From: Ruminococcus turbiniformis
Lineage (GTDB): Bacteria; Bacillota; Clostridia; Lachnospirales; Lachnospiraceae
Direction: 5' to 3'
NCBI RefSeq assembly: GCF_020687545.1
Contig: NZ_JAJEQX010000017.1
Location: 1 to 33,022 of the forward strand
Length of the DNA: 33,022 nt
The notes under the pieces: model-generated
Told to the model about the DNA's origin: nothing
Databases searched by the model: none
What the model saw: only the letters and a program-made list of their open reading frames with translations
Shown: positions 27,495-33,022 of the stretch, one piece after another
How positions within the stretch are numbered: position 1 is the first letter of the stretch
Layout: each line of letters starts with the position of its first letter
Translations under genes and position numbers: made by a program

Positions 27495-27565
27495 AAAAAA
27501 GCAGCCACAAACTCAAACCTTTCCCCCGTATCAGATGCGGGAAACAAAGGATAGTTTATGCCTGC
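27495..27565 (-). terminator. Leader terminator overlapping the RAT, upstream of the PTS gene
   Basis: In the minus direction GCAGGCATAAACT (27565-27553) pairs with AGTTTGTGGCTGC (27513-27501; 11 of 13 pairs), with an inner CCTTT/AAAGG and CCCGCAT/ATACGGG stem, then TTTTTT at 27500-27495. Confidence 0.8.
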
Positions 27566-27581
27566 CGAACAGTAACACTCT
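27551..27581 (-). promoter_or_regulatory. RAT (ribonucleic antiterminator) for the LicT-type protein
   Basis: The minus strand reads GTGTTACTGTTCGGCAGGCA then TAAAC, matching the LicT/SacY RAT pattern (TGTTACTG...GCAGGCAAAAC). Its 3' half is the 5' arm of the terminator, so binding of the antiterminator would let transcription continue. Confidence 0.85.
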
Positions 27582-27608
27582 ATCTTCCGTGTTCTTTTTT
27601 ACATGATT

Positions 27609-27638
27609 AGTATAAACAGATTGATACAGACTCGTCAA
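27609..27638 (-). promoter_or_regulatory. Promoter of the PTS gene
   Basis: Minus strand TTGACG (27638-27633), 18-nt spacer, TATACT (27614-27609); transcription would start about 20 nt before the RAT. Confidence 0.75.
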
Positions 27639-27663
27639 GCCCAAATTATTGCCTAAATTCAGA

Positions 27664-27698
27664 GGAGAAAACTGTGCAGTTTTGCCAATTTTCTCTCC
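27664..27698. repeat. Dyad element between acetyltransferase stop and PTS promoter
   Basis: AAAACTG-TG-CAGTTTT (27668-27683) within outer GGAGA/TCTCC arms. It could form a hairpin after the acetyltransferase array or an operator upstream of the PTS promoter; neither strand has a following T run. Confidence 0.4.
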
Positions 27699-27718
27699 TA
27701 CATCATCTCGGAACTCCC

Positions 27719-27772
27719 ATATGTCAGTCCAAAACTTCCCTGTGCCAGTCCGAAACTTTCGTCTGTCAGTCC
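27719..27772 (-). repeat. 21-bp tandem array at the acetyltransferase stop codon
   Basis: TGYCAGTCC cores at 27722, 27743 and 27764 (exact 21-bp period). The last includes the stop codon and final residues of the acetyltransferase gene. Confidence 0.7.
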
Positions 27773-28185
27773 AGAATCCTCATCGCAGCATCCCCGTCGC
27801 CGCTGATGGAAAACCCGTTCTTCTCATAAAAACCAGCCATCAGTTCCCGGTACTGATCCGGGCCGGTATAGCCAAGCGGTGCCAGCTCATATCCGGTGGG
27901 CGCAGTGATCAGCGTCACCCCTTTTTTCCCGAGCTGATCCGCGATCTCATTGATACAGGCTGATCCGTATCCCTTACCTCTCAGGGCAAAATCCGTGAGA
28001 TAAAATTCGGCGATATCTGCTCTCGTCTTGCTCTCGAGAATGTATTCCAGATGGAACACCGGATACCCTTCCTCAAACACGTCCACTGTCCGGGGACGGT
28101 ACTGGAATTCCAGGATGTGAGCGCTCTTGTCTGTAAGCGTTACCGCCCGGAAATATTCTTTTCTGATGTACACTGCAATCGACAT
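27766..28185 (-). CDS. GNAT-like N-acetyltransferase
   Basis: A 139-residue protein with a GNAT core: IAEFYLTDFALRGKGYGSACINEIADQLGKKGVTLITAP gives the acetyl-CoA loop (RGKGYG) and helix, and YRELMAGFYEKNGFSISGDGDAAMRI the usual C-terminal strand. The N-terminal half is short and divergent. Substrate unknown. AGAGGT precedes the ATG. It follows the SseB-like gene by 64 nt, with two perfect hairpins between. The stop codon lies within the last copy of a 21-bp tandem array. Confidence 0.83.
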   Translation of the reverse strand: MSIAVYIRKEYFRAVTLTDKSAHILEFQYRPRTVDVFEEGYPVFHLEYILESKTRADIAEFYLTDFALRGKGYGSACINEIADQLGKKGVTLITAPTGYELAPLGYTGPDQYRELMAGFYEKNGFSISGDGDAAMRILD

Positions 28186-28202
28186 ATTAAAACCTCTTTG
28201 TA

Positions 28203-28238
28203 CTCCGTCTGCACGGAGGCTGCCGGACTTTCCGGCAG
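28203..28238. repeat. Two adjacent perfect hairpins between SseB-like and acetyltransferase genes
   Basis: CTCCGT/ACGGAG (28203-28208, 28213-28218) and CTGCCGG/CCGGCAG (28220-28226, 28232-28238). No T run on the minus strand, so processing or stability rather than simple termination is likelier. Confidence 0.5.
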
Positions 28239-28249
28239 AACAGCCGCTT

Positions 28250-29020
28250 TTACGCGTCCGCCGCCGGTTTTTTCTTCCGTGTAACCTGAAGCTGTATGTT
28301 TACTCCAAGCGGATTGATGACAATCCCTTTCGCCTCCGGAGCCAGAATTTCCTGAATCTTATTTGAGTCAACAATCACCAGTCTCATTTTTTTGCCTCTT
28401 CCAAAGCGCTGGAATTCCAGCACATCTGTAAAGACAGGCTGATAGATATCTCCGTTTTTCTGCTTCAGAACCGGAGCCTTGCCGTCCTCTCCCAGCGCTA
28501 TGAGATAGGTTCCCTTTACATAGTGGGCCAGCAGCTCTTCCTGAAGCTCTTTAATCTGTTCTGTCATCTGCGGCGTTTCCTGACGCCTCAGCTCCTGCAT
28601 GAGATAGATTGCCGTCAGATGAAGCGCCGGATTTTCCACAAGTTTCTTCCCTTCCGGCATCTGATCCGGCTGTTTTCTGACCACAAGATCACCAAGCTGA
28701 ATATTGATCTGTGTGTCCGTCCCGGAATTGACCGACAGACAGTTCACCCCCAGCGTATAAAGGCTTGTGTAAAACGGCAGGAGCTGTTTTGTTTCCAGCT
28801 TTGCCACTGCTGTCAGATACTTTTCTTCCATCAGTTTCCGTGCCCGTTCTTTTGCGTCTTCGGACCGGTAATAGAGAAGCACTTCATCATCGTAAGTCTC
28901 GTCGTCGCAGACAACAAACGGAAGCTTTGTCACAGCCGACATAATCACATAGAGTTCCCCCGGATTTTTCAGTGCCGCCAGGGTCTCAGCCTTCGTAACT
29001 GTTGTATTCTTATCGCTCAT
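28250..29020 (-). CDS. SseB family protein
   Basis: A 256-residue cytoplasmic protein. The N-terminal half (LAALKNPGELYVIMSAVTKLPFVV...) and the C-terminal half (KAPVLKQKNGDIYQPVFTDVLEFQRF, then IVINPLGVNIQLQ) resemble the SseB N-terminal domain, whose family includes many Firmicute proteins of unknown role. ATG 29020 is chosen (AAAGGA 9 nt upstream); the longer frame to 29089 has no ribosome site and reads as untranslated leader. Function not known; the lipid and kinase genes upstream give no firm clue. Confidence 0.75.
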   Translation of the reverse strand: MSDKNTTVTKAETLAALKNPGELYVIMSAVTKLPFVVCDDETYDDEVLLYYRSEDAKERARKLMEEKYLTAVAKLETKQLLPFYTSLYTLGVNCLSVNSGTDTQINIQLGDLVVRKQPDQMPEGKKLVENPALHLTAIYLMQELRRQETPQMTEQIKELQEELLAHYVKGTYLIALGEDGKAPVLKQKNGDIYQPVFTDVLEFQRFGRGKKMRLVIVDSNKIQEILAPEAKGIVINPLGVNIQLQVTRKKKPAADA

Positions 29021-29109
29021 TTCGTATTTTCCTTTCTCCATCCGCGCCGGCTGCCAGCCGCTTTTTGTTCTGTATTCTCTCACCGGCATATGCCGACCCT
29101 GTTATTGTA

Positions 29110-29490
29110 TCACACAAGCCCCGCCAGTTTCAACAGATACGGAACAAAGATAATACACCCCACGATCACCGACACAATAGCGGCAAAGAGTACCGCGCCG
29201 GCCGCCGTGTCCTTGGCGATCTTTGCCAGCGGCTTTCTCTCCTCCGTCACGAGATCCACCACTGCTTCCACCGCCGTATTGACAAGTTCAAGCGATGCGA
29301 CAAGTGCAAAAAGCAGAAGACAGATGCACCACTCCGCAGCTGTAATCCCGAAAAACGTTCCCGCAAGCGTCACGCAGATGATCGCAAGGCAGTGTATCTT
29401 CATGTTCCTCTCTTTCCGGATTCCGGTCCATATCCCCTCAAATGCGTATCCGAAACTGTCCCACAGGGGATTTTTTCTGTTATTTTTCAT
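29110..29490 (-). CDS. Diacylglycerol/undecaprenol kinase (DgkA family)
   Basis: A 126-residue membrane kinase with three helices. The family signature is ELVNTAVEAVVDLVTEE and the catalytic-site follow-up KIAKDTAAGAVLF. In Gram-positive bacteria the family mostly phosphorylates undecaprenol, recycling the cell-wall lipid carrier. The start at 29490 is preferred because AGGTGG stands 7 nt upstream; ATG 29496 is too close to it. It lies between the UbiB-like gene and the SseB-like gene. Confidence 0.92.
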   Translation of the reverse strand: MKNNRKNPLWDSFGYAFEGIWTGIRKERNMKIHCLAIICVTLAGTFFGITAAEWCICLLLFALVASLELVNTAVEAVVDLVTEERKPLAKIAKDTAAGAVLFAAIVSVIVGCIIFVPYLLKLAGLV

Positions 29491-29585
29491 CTTCATACCA
29501 CCTGTATTATCTCTTTTTTGTTTCCAGTATCACTGTACAAGAGGACAATAGCGTCAGTGTACAAGGGGAAAACGCGGATCTTCCG

Positions 29586-31169
29586 CTACTTTCTCGACAG
29601 GATATGCTTCACAAACACATACATGACGATGACAAAGGCCATCATATATCCGAATGCGCCGATGGCCGGAATTCCCAGAATCTTCGGCGTCATGTCCGTT
29701 GTACATATAATGCTGGAGCTGATCAGCAGCGCCATGACCCAGAGTCCCATGACAATATTTCTCACAAGCCTTCTCAAAAGCTTTGCAAGCTCATCCGATG
29801 CCTGCAGCTCCAGGTTGACTTTTGACTGGCCTTTCAGATAAGTGCTCATAATGTCCGTGATCAGAGACGGAATATCCAGCGCCTTGCGCAGCGACTTAAT
29901 CGCGCTTCTTCCGCTGCTTTTGAGCTCCTTTTTCAGATCCAGTCTCTGGAAAAACTCGCCGGACATATGTGCCGTGGCGATCTGCACCATATTGATCTCC
30001 GGAGCAATGTCGGCAAGCACGCCTTCCATATGAGTCAGGCCCCGGGCAAGCATTGTCAGCCCATGCGGCATCTTGATCTTATTATTCTTCATGACGTCCA
30101 TCAGATCGTTCATGACCTCCGCCACATTGATGCTTCCCATCTCCACATCACCGTATTTCAGGAGAAGACTCTCAATATCCTCATAGAGCTTGCGCTGATC
30201 CGGGCGCTCTTTGAACTCTCCGATTGCCAGGACCGCCTGCTGGATCAGTCCCACGTCTTTGAGCGCCACGCCCTGCACGGCTTTTCCGATCATCTCCCGG
30301 TCATGTTCCGTGAGGCGTCCCATCATTCCCATATCGATCCAGATGATTTTTCCCTCCCGGATCTTTACATTTCCGGAATGGGGATCCGCATGGAAAAATC
30401 CGTCATCCATAACCTGTTTGATATAGTTGTCCACCAGCTTGCTTCCGATTTCATTCAAATCATAGCCGCCTGCTAAAAGAGCTTCTTTATCATCGATGCC
30501 GCAGCCGTCGATATATTCCATGACAAGGACATGCACCGTGGTAAATTCCTGATACAGAACCGGAGTCCCGACGAAATTGACATCCCGGTTTCTCCGGGCA
30601 AATTCTTCCATGTTTGACGCCTCAGTGAGGAAATTCATCTCATCCCTCGTGACAGACCACATCTCGTCCAGCACAAGGTCAAGATCCGCCATTCCCTTAA
30701 TGCTCACCGGGGGCATCAGCTTCACCGCCTTGTGAAGAAGCGCGATATCCCGGGACATCTTCTCATAGATCCCCCGTCTCTGTACCTTGACGACCACTTC
30801 CTCGCCCGTGCGCAGAACCGCCCGGTGAACCTGGGCAATAGAAGCAGAGCCCTGCGGCTTCTCTTCAATGGAAGAAAACACTCTCTTCCACGAGCGGCCA
30901 TAGGACTCTTCAATCACAGAGACTACCTCTTCAAAAGGCATGGGAGTCACTTCGGAACGCAGAAGCATCAGTTCATCGCAGTATCGCTTCGGAAGGATAT
31001 CCGAATGCATGGACATGATCTGCCCCAGTTTGATAAACGTCGGACCCAGATCCTCCAGAATCGCTCTCAGCTTCTTTGGCGTGACGCCGCGGGTGATATT
31101 GTGTCTGCGCAGAACCGCCGTGATCTCCCTGAGTCTTGAATTATATTCATTGGGTTCTTTTGTACTCAT
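29586..31169 (-). CDS. ABC1/UbiB family atypical kinase
   Basis: A 527-residue protein with UbiB-family marks: LGPTFIKLGQIMSMHSDILP (the KxGQ motif), the Ala-rich nucleotide loop QGSASIAQVHRAVL, the Lys in EEVVVKVQRRG, the HADPHSGNVKI catalytic loop and the WIDMGMMG metal motif. Two C-terminal membrane helices anchor it. In other bacteria UbiB supports ubiquinone synthesis; in an anaerobe without ubiquinone the role is probably lipid or isoprenoid handling and is unsettled. The start overlaps the phasin-like gene stop (ATGA), so the two are coupled. Confidence 0.92.
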   Translation of the reverse strand: MSTKEPNEYNSRLREITAVLRRHNITRGVTPKKLRAILEDLGPTFIKLGQIMSMHSDILPKRYCDELMLLRSEVTPMPFEEVVSVIEESYGRSWKRVFSSIEEKPQGSASIAQVHRAVLRTGEEVVVKVQRRGIYEKMSRDIALLHKAVKLMPPVSIKGMADLDLVLDEMWSVTRDEMNFLTEASNMEEFARRNRDVNFVGTPVLYQEFTTVHVLVMEYIDGCGIDDKEALLAGGYDLNEIGSKLVDNYIKQVMDDGFFHADPHSGNVKIREGKIIWIDMGMMGRLTEHDREMIGKAVQGVALKDVGLIQQAVLAIGEFKERPDQRKLYEDIESLLLKYGDVEMGSINVAEVMNDLMDVMKNNKIKMPHGLTMLARGLTHMEGVLADIAPEINMVQIATAHMSGEFFQRLDLKKELKSSGRSAIKSLRKALDIPSLITDIMSTYLKGQSKVNLELQASDELAKLLRRLVRNIVMGLWVMALLISSSIICTTDMTPKILGIPAIGAFGYMMAFVIVMYVFVKHILSRK

Positions 31170-31513
31170 TCGTCCTTACTGTCCTCTGCGGCCTCTCTTT
31201 TCAGGATCTGTGCTTTGAGCATCTCAATCTGCTCCGGTGTCAGACGGTCCAGAATCTCCTCTACGTTCATCTCATCCTTCTTTGGCGCTGCATCAGACTT
31301 TTCTCCGGACTTTGCATCCGGCTTTGTGTTTTCCTTTACCGTCTGTTTTATATTGTGCTTCAGCTCCTCGTTGAGAACTTTTCCCTGCTCAACCGTCAGT
31401 TCCCCTTTCTCCACCATCTCGTTGAGAAGATCCTTTGACTTCTCCGCCGTTACAGCAACAGCCCCGATTCCCGCAAGAATGACTTTCTTTATGTTATCGC
31501 TGAATTTTTCCAT
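31166..31513 (-). CDS. Phasin-like coiled-coil protein
   Basis: A 115-residue helical protein. A short hydrophobic stretch (VILAGIGAVAVTAEKSKDLLNEMVEKGELTVEQGK) is typical of proteins annotated as phasin family or polyhydroxyalkanoate-associated in Clostridia; the tail is Lys/Glu-rich with a final EEILDRLTPEQIEMLKAQI helix. It need not imply storage polymer. ATG 31513 has AAGGAG about 10 nt upstream. Coupled to the UbiB-like kinase by a 4-nt overlap, so it may be its partner at the membrane. Confidence 0.8.
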   Translation of the reverse strand: MEKFSDNIKKVILAGIGAVAVTAEKSKDLLNEMVEKGELTVEQGKVLNEELKHNIKQTVKENTKPDAKSGEKSDAAPKKDEMNVEEILDRLTPEQIEMLKAQILKREAAEDSKDE

Positions 31514-31610
31514 GATTTTGTTTCTCCTTTCATTCGTTCCCGCCGCATCGTTTCGCGGCACAGGGTATTCCGCCCGTATGTTCTGTTCGCTTTATATTCG
31601 TTTTTTCTTG

Positions 31611-32162
31611 TTATTTGATTTCTTTTTGGCCGCTCCCGTATTTCTCTTTATACCTGTCTATACACTCTTCAATCACCTGCACGGCTCCAAGTGCTCCCTC
31701 GAACTGGTTGACCGCCGTTTTCTTTCCTTCCAGATCTTTGTACACAGTAAAGAAGTGCCGGATCTCATCGAATATATGCTTTGGCAGCTGGGAAATATCC
31801 GTGTACACCTCGTAAGTCGGATCCGCCCACGGAATGGCGATCACTTTCTCATCTCCCGCCCCTCCGTCCGTCATTTTCATGACGCCGATCGGGTAACACC
31901 TGACGAGCGTCAGAGGCTCCAGCGGCTCCGAACACATCACAAGCACGTCCAGCGGATCTCCGTCATCGCCGAGCGTGCGCGGTATAAAACCGTAATTCAT
32001 CGGATAATGAGTGGATGTGTAAAGTACGCGGTCCAGAATGATCAGCCCGGTCTCCTTGTCCAGCTCATATTTCTTTTTGCTTCCTTTGGATATCTCAATT
32101 ACAGAAATAAAATCTGTCGGGAATATCCTTTCCTCACTGATATCATGCCAGATATTTCCCAT
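31611..32162 (-). CDS. ppa: Inorganic pyrophosphatase
   Basis: Family I soluble pyrophosphatase of 183 residues hydrolysing PPi to phosphate. Family marks: [50 protein letters not shown] (with the metal-binding Asp residues), and TYKDLEGKK near the C-terminus as [25 protein letters not shown] is the usual start; ATG 32162 has a GGCGGGG site. An in-frame extension to 32255 is possible but not supported by family length (about 180). Confidence 0.95.
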   Translation of the reverse strand: MGNIWHDISEERIFPTDFISVIEISKGSKKKYELDKETGLIILDRVLYTSTHYPMNYGFIPRTLGDDGDPLDVLVMCSEPLEPLTLVRCYPIGVMKMTDGGAGDEKVIAIPWADPTYEVYTDISQLPKHIFDEIRHFFTVYKDLEGKKTAVNQFEGALGAVQVIEECIDRYKEKYGSGQKEIK

Positions 32163-32256
32163 ATTCAGTCCCCGCCTTTCCTCCGTTTTCCCTCTGCGGA
32201 TTTCCATACGGCGCTCTGCACTGACGTCCCCATATGGCACTTCGCATTGACACATT

Positions 32257-32619
32257 TCATTTTACCTCTTTACCGCTCTCACGTCCAGTCTTGTTTCGCA
32301 AATCATCGGGTGATGATATATGAAATCCGGTATCTGCGTGGGATTCTCTGAAGACAACGGCTTTTCCCGCAAAATAATTCAGAACAATGACGATAAGATT
32401 TGCCAGAATTTTCAGCAGCGCAGGAGCCAGACCGAGAAGGTCCACCCCCACGAACATAATCAGAAGATCCACGGCGCCTGTGAGAATACGGCACAGTACA
32501 AATGATCCGAATTGGCGTACCGTCTGCCGCGCAGTGACATTTCGCCGGCCTCCCTCAAACACGAACCATTTATTTGTGATAAACGCAAATACAACAGAAA
32601 CAGCCCTTTTGAAAAGCGG
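32257..32619 (-). pseudogene. GtrA-like membrane protein remnant (5' end lost)
   Basis: The frame from 32619 reads PLFKRAVSVVFAFITNKWFVFEGGRR, then RQTVRQFGSFVLCRILTGAVDLLIMF and a last helix with LLKILANLIVIVLNYFAGKAVVF. This is the C-terminal part of a GtrA polysaccharide-lipid flippase-like protein; the first helix or two are missing. An in-frame TAA lies immediately before, and the upstream sequence belongs to a glycosyltransferase in another frame. A 101-residue product could start at an internal codon near 32562 but lacks a clear ribosome site. Confidence 0.75.
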
Positions 32620-33022
32620 TTATACTCTCCCATCTTAAGAATTGAGTCCGCAAACTGCCGCGTCATCAGCCGGTAATCCCTGGCGCCGTCCACGATCTCC
32701 GCCCGGGATATCCGGTGAATCAGGCGGTAAAACATCCGGGCAAAAAAAGATCTGACCGGAGGTTCTCCTTTGCGCGACACCCGCCTTGTGGCCACAGAAT
32801 CATATTCCTCCTCACGCACTGCAGACAGCATCCCGGGAAGCAGTTCGGGAGGATCCTGCAGATCCGCATCCATGATCACAACATAGTCTCCGGAAGAATA
32901 TTCAAGCCCCGCGTAAATCGCAGCCTCTTTTCCGAAATTTCTCGAAAGGGAGACATATCTCACCCGATCGTCTTTCTCCGCCAGTTCTTTTAAGACAGAA
33001 AGCGTGTCGTCCTCTGACCCGT
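32460..33022 (-). CDS. Glycosyltransferase family 2 (partial at edge; C-terminus probably lost)
   Basis: The reading frame is open to the right edge (GSEDDTLSVLKELAEKDDRVRYV precedes RYVSLSRNFGKEAAIYAGLEYS), so the start is outside. DYVVIMDADLQDPPELLPGM holds the DxD metal motif of the dolichol-phosphate-mannose-synthase-like group, and VDGARDYRLMTRQFADSILKM the acceptor side. Related proteins continue after EYNRFSKG into two membrane helices; here the frame runs instead into sequence that encodes a GtrA-like protein in another frame (from about 32615 down) and stops at 32460. So the last 45 or so residues are probably not genuine. It would have passed a sugar to a lipid carrier. Confidence 0.8.
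   Translation of the reverse strand, partial: GSEDDTLSVLKELAEKDDRVRYVSLSRNFGKEAAIYAGLEYSSGDYVVIMDADLQDPPELLPGMLSAVREEEYDSVATRRVSRKGEPPVRSFFARMFYRLIHRISRAEIVDGARDYRLMTRQFADSILKMGEYNRFSKGLFLLYLRLSQINGSCLREAGEMSLRGRRYANSDHLYCAVFSQAPWIF

Noticed and set aside
31215..32351. 378-residue plus frame across phasin-like and pyrophosphatase genes
   Set aside because: Antisense to two recognised genes; Phe/Ser-rich translation typical of shadows.

Overview
The window looks like chromosome from an anaerobic Gram-positive Firmicute, most likely a Lachnospiraceae (Clostridium cluster XIVa). Reasons: moderate GC, strong AGGAGG-type ribosome sites, sigma70-like promoters with 17-18 bp spacers, and family content typical of gut Clostridia (DUF4317, cytidylate kinase-like proteins, pyruvate formate-lyase, BceRSAB-type module, LicT-controlled PTS). 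No tRNA, rRNA, CRISPR array, phage gene or intact insertion sequence was seen, and no stretch over 300 bases lacks a gene.

Layout. 1-2.8 kb, plus strand: three one-component regulators (PucR, LysR and MerR families) closed by a good terminator. 2.9-7.5 kb, minus strand: fused homocysteine methyltransferase/methylenetetrahydrofolate reductase, a two-gene redox unit (flavodoxin-like protein plus a DUF4405 membrane cytochrome broken by one in-frame TGA), and a DUF4317 protein. 7.6-8.8 kb, plus: PadR regulator translationally coupled to a membrane protein. 8.9-12.3 kb, minus: pflB-pflA, with a nested palindromic element filling the gap between them and a Rex-like operator at the promoter. 12.4-12.9 kb, plus: an acetyltransferase. 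13-19.4 kb, minus: livHMGF branched-chain amino acid ABC transporter (no binding-protein gene beside it), with a cytidylate kinase-like paralog on each side, then an L,D-transpeptidase.

19.5-24.2 kb, minus: response regulator, histidine kinase, ABC ATPase and large permease of the BceRS-BceAB peptide-antibiotic sensing and detoxification type, with a matching operator. 24.2-27.6 kb: glucose-family PTS IICBA with a RAT/terminator leader, followed by its LicT-type antiterminator, which ends only 20 nt before the response regulator. 27.7-33 kb, minus: acetyltransferase, SseB-like protein, DgkA-type lipid kinase, UbiB/ABC1 kinase coupled to a phasin-like protein, inorganic pyrophosphatase, and at the right edge a glycosyltransferase gene fused out of frame to a GtrA remnant, apparently by deletion.

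Points most worth a second look: the nested inverted-repeat element between pflB and pflA; short tandem arrays at the stop codons of three separate minus-strand genes (pflA, the histidine kinase gene, an acetyltransferase gene), one of which reads as pentapeptide repeats in frame past the stop; the five-copy 9-bp motif array in the padR leader; the nonsense-disrupted DUF4405 gene; and the glycosyltransferase/GtrA deletion junction. I found no clear new defence or biosynthetic system. Functions are from family recognition by eye; no search was run.
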